Below are positions 51,048 to 60,301 of a stretch of 64,000 nt of DNA, piece after piece. This DNA is from Rhizobium sp. 11515TR (GTDB lineage Bacteria > Pseudomonadota > Alphaproteobacteria > Rhizobiales > Rhizobiaceae). The position numbers were made by a program, and so were the translations under genes. Numbering within the stretch: the stretch's first letter is position 1; each line of letters opens with the position of its first letter. The stretch is from the NCBI RefSeq assembly GCF_002277895.1, contig NZ_CP022999.1, forward strand, positions 868,001 to 932,000. Direction: 5' to 3'. The notes below the pieces were generated by a model. That model worked only from the letters and a program-made list of their open reading frames with translations. It did not search any database and was not told the DNA's origin.

Positions 51048-51982
51048 TGCGGTGCCTTCTCCAGATTTCCGTATTGTTCTATTTCGCGAACTCCGAAGAG
51101 GCCGCTGACGACGCCGGCATGCATGATGCCGCGCAGGCCGTAGCGATGGCGCTTGATGGGCGATGCCGAGAGCAACGCCGCGGCGACGAAGCAATAGGCA
51201 GATTTCGTGCCTGCAAGCGCGATCGCTCGCCAACGCCCGAAGCCACCCCTGGCTTCCAACAGCATGCGGCCATGCGTCTGCCCCATGCGATACCGGCGCT
51301 TCGAGAGCCAGGAGACGGTTGCCCGCCCATTGGGAACGGGTTCGTAGACCAGCGCATCCGCGGCATAGGCGATCCTGCCGCCCGCCTTGTGCATATGGGT
51401 GAAGAATTCGGTATCTTCGCCGCCGCTGCGCCCGAGCGCGATATTGAAACGCCGCCCGGCAAGCGAAGGCGCGCCGCGGCGCAACAATACATTGCAGGTG
51501 TAACCGGTCAGGATTTCTCCCGCGACCCAGACCGGCAGAGTCGAATGGAAATCGCCCTGCTGCATCCATGCCGGGGCGACATTCGCGTAAACCGCCTGCA
51601 CGGGGCCGAGAACGGCGTCGGCGCCGGTCGTGTCGGCCATGATGAGCATTTCCGTCAGCCAGTCTTCCGAAGCGGTCTCGTCATCATCGATAAAGGCGAG
51701 GAAATCGCCGCTTGCATGATCGAGGCAGGCATTGCGGGCAATCGAGATGTTCGATGCCGGGCAATGGACATAGACGATCTCGAAGGGTACGGCCGAACGC
51801 ATGGCGTCGACACGGCCCCGGGCGCTCGGCGTCACATCATTGTCGGCGACGATGATCCGGATGACCGCACCTGTGGGGACGTTGAGCACGGCAAGCGACA
51901 GCAGCGTCTGATCGAGCTCTGCTCGCCGATAGGTGCAGACCGCTATGTCGATCTTAATGGGGCGTCGATGGACTTGTGTCAT
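51044..51982 (-). CDS. exoM: Succinoglycan glycosyltransferase ExoM (GT2)
   Basis: The 312-residue GT2 protein has IDIAVCTYRRAELDQTLLSL, IRIIVADND, FLAFIDDDETASEDW and the acceptor-side GRSGGEDTEFF. ExoM adds a beta-1,4-linked glucose to the trisaccharide-lipid intermediate. Length agrees with S. meliloti ExoM (about 309). A hydrophobic segment near residue 265 may anchor it to the membrane. It overlaps exoA and exoO by four bases each. Confidence 0.93.
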   Translation of the reverse strand: MTQVHRRPIKIDIAVCTYRRAELDQTLLSLAVLNVPTGAVIRIIVADNDVTPSARGRVDAMRSAVPFEIVYVHCPASNISIARNACLDHASGDFLAFIDDDETASEDWLTEMLIMADTTGADAVLGPVQAVYANVAPAWMQQGDFHSTLPVWVAGEILTGYTCNVLLRRGAPSLAGRRFNIALGRSGGEDTEFFTHMHKAGGRIAYAADALVYEPVPNGRATVSWLSKRRYRMGQTHGRMLLEARGGFGRWRAIALAGTKSAYCFVAAALLSASPIKRHRYGLRGIMHAGVVSGLFGVREIEQYGNLEKAPQ

Positions 51983-52977
51983 GACGCGACCCTGCGATTG
52001 CGGAAGCTAAAAACTTCCATCCAGAAGCCCATGGACCAGGCGAAATGCATGACCATGGCGGAGATCGCGGCCAGAGGGCCGTAGGGGTTCTTCTGGCCGA
52101 GAGCGATCCAGAAACCGTAGGCGATGCAGGCCACAGCCCACAGACCAACCGGAATAACCGCAATCCAGTTAAGGACCGCCAGGAAGGCACCGATGAAAAT
52201 CGGCACGACCGCAAGCGGCAGCATCTGGCGCAGGCTCGGCATGCTGCGATGCTTGAGAATATTGCGCGCGCGGCCGCGGCCATAACCGAGATATTGCTTG
52301 AAGAGCGTCGGGACGCTGGAGCGCGGATAGTAGGTCATGGCGGTCTTGTCGGTCAGCCAGATCCGATACCCCGCCTTGTTCAGCCGATAATCCAGTTCGG
52401 CATCCTCGTTATGGCTGAAAGTTTCGTCGTAGCCGCCGACGGCACGGAAGGCGGCAACGCGCATCAGCGCGTGATGCCCATGTTCCGCCCAATGGCCCTT
52501 GGCTCCTTCGCGATGTTTGGAGCCGCCATTGCCGAGCTTGGAGTTCTGCGCGACGGCCGTTGCCTTCTGGAAAGCGCTGAAACCCATGGTGCGCATGGCA
52601 ACGACGACGGAATCCGCACCCGTCGCACCGGCCTCTTGCACCAGTGTCTGGCAGTAATCGTCGGGATAGTCGCCATGGGCATCGATACGGATGAAATACT
52701 CATGATCGTCGCCGAACGTCTCGATGGCGAGATTGATCGCTGCGCTTTGCAGCCGCTTCGGATTGTCGAGCAGCAAAACGCGGGGATCTCTTACGGCTAT
52801 ATCCCGGACGATCTCACGCGTGCGATCGGTGCTGCCGCCATCAGCCACCACGATCCTGGCGTCGAGTTCGTTCAGAGCCTGCCCGAGTTTGCCGATCAGC
52901 GGCTCGATATGCTTTTCCTCGTTGAGGCAAGGAATAACGATTATGCAGCGCATGTCCCCAGAGCTTTCGGTCGTCAT
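51979..52977 (-). CDS. exoA: Succinoglycan glycosyltransferase ExoA (GT2)
   Basis: The 332-residue protein has CIIVIPCLNEEKHIEPLIGKL, IVVADGGSTDRTREIV, YFIRIDAHGDYPDDY and the EDAELDYRLNKAGYRIW motif, then three C-terminal membrane helices. ExoA adds the first glucose, beta-1,3-linked, onto galactose-lipid. Length matches S. meliloti ExoA (about 330). I use the ATG at 52977, which overlaps the exoL stop by four bases; MRCIIVIP at 52953 is an alternative. Confidence 0.95.
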   Translation of the reverse strand: MTTESSGDMRCIIVIPCLNEEKHIEPLIGKLGQALNELDARIVVADGGSTDRTREIVRDIAVRDPRVLLLDNPKRLQSAAINLAIETFGDDHEYFIRIDAHGDYPDDYCQTLVQEAGATGADSVVVAMRTMGFSAFQKATAVAQNSKLGNGGSKHREGAKGHWAEHGHHALMRVAAFRAVGGYDETFSHNEDAELDYRLNKAGYRIWLTDKTAMTYYPRSSVPTLFKQYLGYGRGRARNILKHRSMPSLRQMLPLAVVPIFIGAFLAVLNWIAVIPVGLWAVACIAYGFWIALGQKNPYGPLAAISAMVMHFAWSMGFWMEVFSFRNRRVAS

Positions 52978-54182
52978 TGCAATCCACCTCTATTGCGATG
53001 CAGTTGTGGGAGGGCCTGTACTTCGGCAATCTGCTCATTGGCGCGCGTCAGCGACGCCAGCCGCTGCACCAGCCCCTGACAGTCGGCGCGATCCATCATC
53101 CATTGCTTGCGATCCTGGGAAGCCACTGCCTCGAAAGCGTCGAGATAACGCTTTGTGTCCATCTCGCCCAAAAGCGCCGCCAGATGCTCGGCGTCAGCCT
53201 CGTCGAGCGTAAACCCGATCCTTCTGCTCGCGAGAAATCTTGCCGTCTCGGTCTCCCTGATCGCGATCGGCACGGTGCCGTAAAGGCCGCCTTCGTAGAG
53301 GCGGTTTGGCAGTAGCCAGCTGGAATTCAAGCCTTCTTCGAAAAAATCGATCGCCCAGGAGAACTGGACTTCGCCATAGATCGCCGAGAGATCCTCAGGG
53401 TTCTTGTAGGCGCCGGCAAAATGCATGAAGGGTGCATCGCGGACGGTGCGATCGAAGTCGTCGAACTCGGAATAGGCTGGGCGGCCCCGCAGGACGATCT
53501 CGAAACGGCCTTCCATCCGGCGCGAGAATTGATCGAGCAAGGCCAAGGACTTGCGGCAGCGAAGGGCGCCGAACCAGCCAATCTTCCATGGTTTGCCCGC
53601 AGCCGGCGGCCTTGCTGCCGATGCGATGGCGCGCGCCGCAGGCTCAAGCGCCAGCGCCTTGTTTTCCAGCAGCATGACCGGCACATGCAGCCCGGAGCGC
53701 GGGCGGAAATAACGTTCGATGAAGGCTGGCGAACTGGTCACCAGCAATGCCGCCTGCGAACCGAAATAGCGTTCCGCACTGCGAAGCGCGCTGCCCACGA
53801 CATCGTCGCGCAGCAGCAGCCGATGGATATCGAGGCATTCATAGACAACAGGCATATCGCCGCCAAAAATGGACTTGGCGCGGTGGGCCAGCACCAGCAT
53901 TTCGAGATTGCGGCCGATGATGAGGTCCGGCCTTGCGAGGGAGCGCAGCGCACCACGCAGTTTCGCACCCGATTTGGCCACCGCCGCGATACGCTGCGCA
54001 AACCGGGCATCCTGCGTCTTGCCGAGCTCGATCGGCTCGACGCCGTTAATGGCAGCCAACGCATTGTCGTCGCGCCGGAACCCCGCAAGCGTCACGAGTG
54101 CCCCGCCGGCCTGCAGCATCAGCACCCGCCTGCGCACAGCCGGGTCGGCAAGATCATGGACGAAATACAGTATATGCAGCAT
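52974..54182 (-). CDS. exoL: Succinoglycan glycosyltransferase ExoL
   Basis: The 402-residue protein has a GT4-like two-domain layout (LHILYFVHDLADPAVRRRVL at the start; WKIGWFGALRCRKSLALLDQ between the domains; LNSSWLLPNRLYEGGLYGTVP near the C-terminus). ExoL adds a beta-1,4-linked glucose early in repeat assembly. Length matches the S. meliloti protein (about 400), and position between exoA and exoK agrees. The ATG at 54182 starts the homologous region; the open frame 24 codons upstream is not protein-like. Confidence 0.93.
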   Translation of the reverse strand: MLHILYFVHDLADPAVRRRVLMLQAGGALVTLAGFRRDDNALAAINGVEPIELGKTQDARFAQRIAAVAKSGAKLRGALRSLARPDLIIGRNLEMLVLAHRAKSIFGGDMPVVYECLDIHRLLLRDDVVGSALRSAERYFGSQAALLVTSSPAFIERYFRPRSGLHVPVMLLENKALALEPAARAIASAARPPAAGKPWKIGWFGALRCRKSLALLDQFSRRMEGRFEIVLRGRPAYSEFDDFDRTVRDAPFMHFAGAYKNPEDLSAIYGEVQFSWAIDFFEEGLNSSWLLPNRLYEGGLYGTVPIAIRETETARFLASRRIGFTLDEADAEHLAALLGEMDTKRYLDAFEAVASQDRKQWMMDRADCQGLVQRLASLTRANEQIAEVQALPQLHRNRGGLQ

Positions 54183-54288
54183 CAAAATTTCCGCTTTTGC
54201 GCCCGGTCTGGACCGCGCGCCTTGTGTGGTTGGTGTTGCATGGCGGCATTGCAACCGGCCGCGCGAGATGCCACGCGGCTGGCCATGT

Positions 54289-55095
54289 TCAATCGAGCTT
54301 GCAGGTGATCGATTCCGGGAACAGGCACTTCTCTCCCGCCGCGGTGAAGGCGACGCGCTTGATCTCCATGGTTGCCGGCTCGCCGCTATAGGCGAACTTG
54401 CCCATCCAGCCGCTGAGCGTATCGGTGCCCCACAGGCTGAAGAAGATCTTCTGCGCGTTCGTCGGTATCTTCGAAGGATCGGTGACTTCCTGAACGAGCT
54501 TGCCGTTCACGTAGTAGCGCAGACGATCCTTTTCCCAGACGAAGGCATAATCGTTGAAGTCCTGGTCGGCGCCGCCTGCAACCGGCACCAGCTTTTCGTT
54601 GCCGCCCTTGGCGGAAATATATTGGTTGACCTGGACTTGGCCGGGATTCTTGCCGAGCACTTCGAAATCGATCTCGTCGTGCGGCTTCTTGTCGGTCGGA
54701 CCGATATAGGTGAAGAAGGCAGAGTTGAGACCGGGCCCCTTGGCTGTGCGATAACGCGCTTCGTAGGTGCCGTAGCCGTAACGTTTCATCGTCTGGATTT
54801 CGCCGCAAGCATAATTGCGATCACCGGTCTTGGACTGGGTGAACTGTAGTTGCAGCGTCCCATCCTTGACGCTCACCTGTTTCCGCGACCAGGTGCAATT
54901 CTGATACGCCCCATTGTTCCAGCCATCGGAAATATACCAGCGGCCGGTATCCAGACGTTCGAAATTGTCGACGAATGACTGGCCGGTCGCCTGATCATCC
55001 TGGGCGGACACAGCCTGTGACAGGAAGCACGCGCTCATGAGAGCGATTGAGACAAGACCAAGTCTTTGCATGTAACTTCTTTTCGATGTCGTCAT
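54289..55095 (-). CDS. exoK: Endo-beta-1,3-1,4-glycanase ExoK (GH16)
   Basis: The 268-residue secreted protein has a signal peptide (residues 9-31, ending SAQ) and a GH16 domain with the catalytic motif EIDFE at residues 141-145 (nucleophile Glu141, acid/base Glu145). ExoK cleaves nascent succinoglycan into low-molecular-weight forms outside the cell. Length matches S. meliloti ExoK (about 269). The ATG at 55095 follows AAGGTGA and lies four bases after the exoH stop. A gap of 106 bases separates it from exoL. Confidence 0.96.
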   Translation of the reverse strand: MTTSKRSYMQRLGLVSIALMSACFLSQAVSAQDDQATGQSFVDNFERLDTGRWYISDGWNNGAYQNCTWSRKQVSVKDGTLQLQFTQSKTGDRNYACGEIQTMKRYGYGTYEARYRTAKGPGLNSAFFTYIGPTDKKPHDEIDFEVLGKNPGQVQVNQYISAKGGNEKLVPVAGGADQDFNDYAFVWEKDRLRYYVNGKLVQEVTDPSKIPTNAQKIFFSLWGTDTLSGWMGKFAYSGEPATMEIKRVAFTAAGEKCLFPESITCKLD

Positions 55096-55099
55096 GGCA

Positions 55100-56254
55100 T
55101 CACCTTTGCTTCGAACGCACTTGCCGATCTTCGGCGGCGCGGTTCTGGACAGCACGGGTTTCGGCTTGCGGGCGTACCCGGCTGCCAGTCAGCAGGTTGT
55201 GGAAGTTTGGCAGGGCGTAACGCGCCATACCATTGGTCAAGGGCAACAGCAGCAAGGTAAGCGCGGCTGCCAAAAGATAGAAAATCGGATAGAGTTCGCT
55301 TCCGCCGCGGTTCCAAAGAACCCAGAGACAGAAAAGCAGCGGATAATGGGCGCAAAAGATCCAGAAGCTGAGGCTGCCGGTTCCTGCCAGACCCCGCCCG
55401 ATGCGGCTACGGATGAAGATTGCCGATACTGCCCAGAACCCGGGAATACCCACCAACACCATCAGATTGCGACAAACTTCAAGCCACAACGGCAATCCAG
55501 GCCCTGTCATGTAGGCAGCCGTTGCCAGAAGCGCTGCAAGCGCGATGAAGGCAGGCGCGATCAGGGCGGCATAGCGATCTATGAGCGTCACGTCGATACG
55601 ATGGAGGCTCAGGTAGATTCCGAAGCTGAAGCTGAAGAGGATGGAGTTCCGCAACACTATCCCGATAGATATGGGCCATGCCGCCAGCAAAAGCAGAAAG
55701 ACCAATGTCGGTAACGGAGCACGACGAATAAGAAAAGCCAGAACCGGCGACAGCAAAATGCAAACAAAAAGATCGCGGAGAAAATAGAGCGGCAGATTTA
55801 TCGGTTCGCCATCGATAGCCAGAAGGAGATTTGATATTACATGCGGATTAGCTTCCGACAGATCGGGAAGATATCCATCACCGATACCGTAATACTGAAG
55901 AAGAAGTACGAATAGGAAGAACGCGCTATTCCACAGCAGGAATGGCAGAATAACTGTCTTTGTCTTCCGGCTAATGGTCTCTGTATAGCTCTGCGGTGCC
56001 TTTCCATTCCGAAACAGCAAGTATCCTGAGATCACGCTCAGGCAGGGGACACCGACACGGAACAAGCTGTCACGAAGGAACACTCGCAGCCAATCGAAAA
56101 AGCCATAGGCGCCGTTGAACGGGCTGCTATGCGGATCGAACGGTATATGGACAAAGATTATGCCCGAGATGAGCACGATGCGCATGAGGTTTATCCGCGA
56201 AGACACGTTGGCAGTCACATTCACGATGTCTGTCACCCTTTCTTCGTGCTGCAT
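55100..56254 (-). CDS. exoH: Succinoglycan succinyltransferase-type membrane acyltransferase ExoH
   Basis: The 384-residue acyltransferase-3 protein has about ten membrane helices and the family motifs SSRINLMRIVLISGIIFVHI (catalytic His in FVHI) and FRVGVPCLSVISGYLLFRNG. In S. meliloti ExoH adds succinyl groups to succinoglycan, which are needed for ExoK cleavage and for nodule invasion. ExoZ, the acetyltransferase, is a related alternative, but the position directly before exoK favours ExoH. The ATG at 56254 is directly preceded by AGGGGGG, unusually close, so a GTG six codons downstream may be used. Confidence 0.88.
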   Translation of the reverse strand: MQHEERVTDIVNVTANVSSRINLMRIVLISGIIFVHIPFDPHSSPFNGAYGFFDWLRVFLRDSLFRVGVPCLSVISGYLLFRNGKAPQSYTETISRKTKTVILPFLLWNSAFFLFVLLLQYYGIGDGYLPDLSEANPHVISNLLLAIDGEPINLPLYFLRDLFVCILLSPVLAFLIRRAPLPTLVFLLLLAAWPISIGIVLRNSILFSFSFGIYLSLHRIDVTLIDRYAALIAPAFIALAALLATAAYMTGPGLPLWLEVCRNLMVLVGIPGFWAVSAIFIRSRIGRGLAGTGSLSFWIFCAHYPLLFCLWVLWNRGGSELYPIFYLLAAALTLLLLPLTNGMARYALPNFHNLLTGSRVRPQAETRAVQNRAAEDRQVRSKQR

Positions 56255-56906
56255 CCCCCCTAGCAGCCATTTCAAACAGAGCAGAGCAGAGCTTGCAGGG
56301 GTTAACCTAGGGCGCTCTTTGGAAAGGGAATATGGCACCGCAGCAAAAATGAGTAAAAAATCATATGCGGATCAGTGCTGAAAATGTCCGTTTGCATGCC
56401 TTTAAGCATGGAATAATCGATTTGAATTGGGCAAAAGCTCTGCTGCGAAAGGCACTTAGACTCTCGCTGGATTTTTCGATGCCGGTTTCCGACGAAGGGT
56501 TCGACCCGCCTTGTTTTTTTTTACTGGAAGGTGAAGAATTTTTGCAGTGCAGCAGAGTTTGGTAGGCGAACCATGACCAAAATGCGACAGCATTTCAATC
56601 CTTATAAGAAAAGCGGCTTAAGTCGCTCCCCTTATGGATGCATCAACGTACGATCATGGCGCGCAATGTGTCACAACGATCCCTCGCGGGATGGTCTGGA
56701 TGCTGTCACGCTCGGATAAAGTTTTCAGAAAATCTCGTTTCTCAACATTGCTCGACACCGATTGGACGCTACCTGTTGGCGTCACAACGACCTCCGTGAT
56801 GGGCCAATCGGCCGGAAAATTGCCGCGGATGCCGTTGAAAAGCCAATGATCATGCCCTCGGGGATGAGACCGCAAGCCCCTGAATCAAAACCGTAAAGGC
56901 GGAAAA
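56255..56906. other. Gene-poor divergent region where exoI and exoT would be expected
   Basis: These 652 bases separate exoH (minus) from exoW (plus). They should contain the promoters for both runs. In the S. meliloti order exoI and exoT lie here; neither is present and no frame carries exoT-like membrane helices. An open minus-strand frame of 73 codons at 56654-56875 shows protein-like composition but no recognisable family. The region is noticeably more AT-rich than the flanking genes from about 56330 to 56600. Confidence 0.7.
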
Positions 56907-57866
56907 ATGGCGTCTATCACAATTGTTATTCCGTTCTATCAGAAGCAAACCGGCGTTCTGCTGCGCGCGTTGAGGTCAATATCCCGGCAGACATTTCAGG
57001 ATTTCGATATCCTCATCATCGACGATGCATCGCCGCTTCCGGCGGAAGACGAACTGCAGTCGCTCAGCAATGAAGAAAGAAGGCGCATCCGTGTGATCCG
57101 TCAGACCAACGCGGGTCCCGGCGGCGCGCGCAATACCGGCCTCAACAGCGTGCCCGCCGAGAGCCGGTTCGTGGCCTTCCTGGATTCCGATGACGAATGG
57201 GCACCGGAGCATCTCAGCAACGCCTTCGGAACGCTGACCCATTACAACGCCGATTGCTACTGGGACTCCATCGATGGCGGCAAGGAGTTCTATTATCATT
57301 TCAGCATCGCCGAACTCGGAAAGTCGGCCGATACGATACGATTGTCGGACAGGCCCGCCGTCGTCGAAATTCCGAATATTGCCAGTGTCATGCTTCAGGA
57401 TTGGAGTTTTTTGCACATGTCCTGCATGGTGATCGGACGGCCGGTCTTCGAAAAGATTCGTTTCGAGCCGTCATTGCGGCTGGCGGCAGAGGATGTCTTG
57501 TTCTTCTGCGACTGCATTCTCGCAGCCAAGCGGGTATTGCTGTGTGAAAATGCCGGTGCACTGCGTGGCGAAGGCGTAAACATCTTTCACAGCATCGATA
57601 ACGATTCCCCGCAATTTCTGCGTCAGCAATTCAACACATGGACGGCGCTCAACACACTGGAGCAGAGATTTTCTCGGCGGCCGCAGGATGTGGAGTCCAT
57701 CCGTCTCTATAAAAACCGCGCCCGGCGGCAGGCGCTCTGGAGCCAGGCGCGGCAGATGCGGCAGCGGCGTCTGCCGCAATTTGGACTGCTGGCAAAATGG
57801 GCCTTGCGCGACCCGGCGATTTTACAAAGCGTCTTGCAGCTTGCCGTCGGCAAACTCGCGCCCTAG
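56907..57866 (+). CDS. exoW: Succinoglycan glycosyltransferase ExoW (GT2)
   Basis: The 319-residue protein, the same length as S. meliloti ExoW, has ITIVIPFYQKQTGVLLRAL, FDILIIDDASPLPAEDEL, GPGGARNTGLNSVPAE and FVAFLDSDDEWAPEHL. ExoW adds the seventh glucose, beta-1,3-linked, in the side chain. exoV follows 86 bases downstream on the same strand. A GGCGGAAAA stretch precedes the ATG as a moderate ribosome site. Confidence 0.94.
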   Translation: MASITIVIPFYQKQTGVLLRALRSISRQTFQDFDILIIDDASPLPAEDELQSLSNEERRRIRVIRQTNAGPGGARNTGLNSVPAESRFVAFLDSDDEWAPEHLSNAFGTLTHYNADCYWDSIDGGKEFYYHFSIAELGKSADTIRLSDRPAVVEIPNIASVMLQDWSFLHMSCMVIGRPVFEKIRFEPSLRLAAEDVLFFCDCILAAKRVLLCENAGALRGEGVNIFHSIDNDSPQFLRQQFNTWTALNTLEQRFSRRPQDVESIRLYKNRARRQALWSQARQMRQRRLPQFGLLAKWALRDPAILQSVLQLAVGKLAP

Positions 57867-57952
57867 ATTTTGCAGCGCAGCATGAGCTGCGCATGCCACA
57901 TCGAAGAGCCACGGCATGCCCCGCTATCGTTTGGATCAGCAAGGAGTCCTGT

Positions 57953-58897
57953 ATGAAGCCGTTCCACTGGGAATCCACCCATGGCAATTTCGGTGACGAT
58001 CTCAATCTCTGGCTCTGGGATTTCCTACTTCCCGGCCTTCGCGATACTCACCAGGAAACATTGCTGGTCGGCGTCGGAACCGTCCTCAACACGGAGATCC
58101 TGCCCGACGAGGGACGCAAACTCGTCATCGGCAGCGGCTTCGGTTATGGCTCCCTTCCAGACATGCGCGACACGTCGCAATGGGATATCCGCAGCGTACG
58201 CGGCCCGCTGACAGCGGAAAAGGCTGGCTTGCCTGCCACCATGGGCATTGTCGATCCCGCCGTCCTGGTAACGGAAATGCCCGAATTCCAGAACATTTCC
58301 AAAAACGGCAAGCGCACCTTCATTCCGCACTGGGAGTCGGCCGCCGCTGGCCTCTGGCCCGAAATCTGCAAGACCGTCGGCCTTTCCTATCTTGACCCCC
58401 GCGGCGAGGCGAAGGCCGTGATCCGCGAAATTGCCGCCTCCGAACTGATCGTGGCGGAATCCATGCACGGCGCCATCCTTGCCGATGCCTTCCGCGTTCC
58501 ATGGATTGCAGTCAGCTCCTCGCGCTCCATCAACAGCTTCAAATGGAACGACTGGGCTCGCTCGCTCGGCGTCACCTACCAGCCCAAGCACATCCCCGTT
58601 TCGACCCGCGCCGAGGCGATCGCCAAGGGTGCGAAGTTCTGGGGCGTTGGCTTCGAGCGCAGCACGCAGGCAGCAGCCGAGCTCGGAAAGCAGCGCTACG
58701 GGGAAAACGTCATGCTTGCCGATCCCGAGCAGACCACGCTGCGCATCATGGCAAAGCAGGCACTTGCCATGCCTTCCGCCCTGGCTCTGTGGCAGGCAAG
58801 CAAGGCAAGGCCGCAGCTGAGCAAGGATAGCGCGCTTGCGGCCTGCAAGGAGCGCCTCCTCGATGCGATCGAAGGCGTTCGCCGCGATTATCTGTAA
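57953..58897 (+). CDS. exoV: Succinoglycan ketal pyruvyltransferase ExoV
   Basis: The 314-residue protein belongs to the polysaccharide pyruvyl transferase family: FHWESTHGNFGDDLNLWLWD, LVIGSGFGYGSLP, and the SELIVAESMHGAILADAFR segment typical of the family active site. It transfers pyruvate from phosphoenolpyruvate to the terminal glucose of the succinoglycan side chain. The ATG at 57953 has AAGGAGT and gives the usual length (about 316). It converges on exoU with 12 bases between stops. Confidence 0.94.
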   Translation: MKPFHWESTHGNFGDDLNLWLWDFLLPGLRDTHQETLLVGVGTVLNTEILPDEGRKLVIGSGFGYGSLPDMRDTSQWDIRSVRGPLTAEKAGLPATMGIVDPAVLVTEMPEFQNISKNGKRTFIPHWESAAAGLWPEICKTVGLSYLDPRGEAKAVIREIAASELIVAESMHGAILADAFRVPWIAVSSSRSINSFKWNDWARSLGVTYQPKHIPVSTRAEAIAKGAKFWGVGFERSTQAAAELGKQRYGENVMLADPEQTTLRIMAKQALAMPSALALWQASKARPQLSKDSALAACKERLLDAIEGVRRDYL

Positions 58898-58909
58898 GCT
58901 GCGATACCG

Positions 58910-59920
58910 CTATTTCGGAGCGGCCTGCAGAAGATAGCGCAGGCCGTTTGCACCGGCATGGGCAATGGGCGCTCCGCTCCGCTTGCGGAAGCGCTCGGTC
59001 TTGTCGGCCAGAATGCCGCCGGCAATCGCCGGGACGGCGAAGGGATGCGAAAGCGCATGGATCGCGGCAGACAGGAGCCCCGATTGTGACTTGATGTCGA
59101 GGAAATGCCTGAGCTCGTAGCGATCGCGGATATGCTGCTCATGACGGCGGATCACCGCTGCGTCTTTTGAAGAAAGCCCGCCCTTGGCAAGAATGGTCCG
59201 GTCAGCCTCATAGAGGCGGCGCAAATCCTCTGTCCTGTGCCGTCCACTCAGGGAATCGCTGCGCACGACCGCGCCGTACCCGCAGCTATGGATGATCTTG
59301 TAACGTGCGCGCCTGGCAAGAGCACGGGCGTAAAGGTCATAGTCCTCGCCGAGGCGCAGCGACTCATTATAGCGCAGGCCATGCGCATCCAGAAAGGAGC
59401 GCCGCATCAAGGGCTTCAGGAAGCCGATCTCGCCGCGGCGCACGCCGCGCTTGGAAATATTGCCCTCAACGAAAGCAGCAAGATCGAGAAAACGCGGCTT
59501 CGCATCGAAATGATCGAGCCGCGCATGGGCGTCAGGAACGGTGTCGGCACTGACGAAGGCGATGTTGTCTGCGACGAAATCCCAATCGTCAGCGGCAAGC
59601 AGCGCAGCAAAACGCCCCGGAAAGAAAAAATCGTCGGCATCGAGAATGCCGATCAACGGGGCCTTGGATATGTCGATCGCGTGATTTCGTGCTGCGGCCG
59701 GCCCGCGGTTCTTTTCGAATTCCTGGATCGTCAGCCTGCCGCTGCCGTCATCGGCCTGGGCCGCGGCAGAGGCGGTCCCATCCGTCGAGCCGTCGTCAAT
59801 GACAACGACTTCCGCCACTTCAGGCTCGCGAAGGGCTGAGGCAACAGCCAGCCCGATGGTGTCGCTGGCATTCTTTGCGGCAATGATTACGCAGACGCTT
59901 TTTTCTGCACTGTCGGTCAC
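58910..59920 (-). CDS. exoU: Succinoglycan glycosyltransferase ExoU (GT2)
   Basis: The 336-residue protein has VCVIIAAKNASDTIGLAVAS, VVVIDDGSTDGTAS, GPAAARNHAID and IGILDADDFFFPGR, then RLGEDYDLYARAL. ExoU adds the sixth glucose, beta-1,6-linked. The start is GTG at 59920, chosen because GGAGG lies five bases upstream; the frame can also open at TTG 59932, but that start overlaps the ribosome site. It is on the minus strand between exoV and exoX, as in S. meliloti. Confidence 0.92.
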   Translation of the reverse strand: MTDSAEKSVCVIIAAKNASDTIGLAVASALREPEVAEVVVIDDGSTDGTASAAAQADDGSGRLTIQEFEKNRGPAAARNHAIDISKAPLIGILDADDFFFPGRFAALLAADDWDFVADNIAFVSADTVPDAHARLDHFDAKPRFLDLAAFVEGNISKRGVRRGEIGFLKPLMRRSFLDAHGLRYNESLRLGEDYDLYARALARRARYKIIHSCGYGAVVRSDSLSGRHRTEDLRRLYEADRTILAKGGLSSKDAAVIRRHEQHIRDRYELRHFLDIKSQSGLLSAAIHALSHPFAVPAIAGGILADKTERFRKRSGAPIAHAGANGLRYLLQAAPK

Positions 59921-60010
59921 GTCAGCCTCCAATGGTTCAGGCGGAGACTTAGGACATGGCTACGATCCGACAACCGCCGGATCATCAAAAGATCTAATCG
60001 TCCAGCCGGT

Positions 60011-60301
60011 TCAGGGGTTGAACGGCTCCGACCGCTTTAAACTGGAGGCGGACAGACCGGCGACCTTGGTGTCCTCCTGGCCCGATGCCGGCACCTTGTC
60101 TTCGCTCGACAGGGCCGCGTGCGCCTTGCGCTCTTTCCAGACAAGGTAGAGCACGCCCAGGAAATAGCCGATCTGCAGAAGGACGGCACAGATGACCGTT
60201 TCGATCAGGGTGGTCGAAAGCGAGTTCGTCAGGAAATATGTTGCGATGGCAAATACGAGCAGCGTGCCTAGCATGCTGATGAAAACGCGGGGCGCATACA
60301 T
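60011..60301 (-). CDS. exoX: Exopolysaccharide production repressor ExoX
   Basis: The 96-residue protein has two hydrophobic segments (about residues 8-28 and 35-55) and a polar C-terminal tail, the pattern of ExoX/PsiA-type small inner-membrane proteins. The sequence ETVICAVLLQIGYFLGVLYLVW is characteristic. ExoX lowers succinoglycan synthesis post-translationally; the exoX/exoY dosage ratio sets polymer output. It is divergent from exoY across a long AT-rich region. Confidence 0.9.
   Translation of the reverse strand: MYAPRVFISMLGTLLVFAIATYFLTNSLSTTLIETVICAVLLQIGYFLGVLYLVWKERKAHAALSSEDKVPASGQEDTKVAGLSASSLKRSEPFNP

Noticed and set aside
49608..51143. Long plus-strand open frame (511 codons) opposite exoN/exoO/exoM
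   Set aside because: It lies antisense to three recognised exo genes and its translation has no family features; high GC codon use leaves the antisense frame open.
56365..56565. Plus-strand 66-codon frame between exoH and exoW
   Set aside because: No ribosome site or recognisable motif, and it runs through a T-rich stretch.
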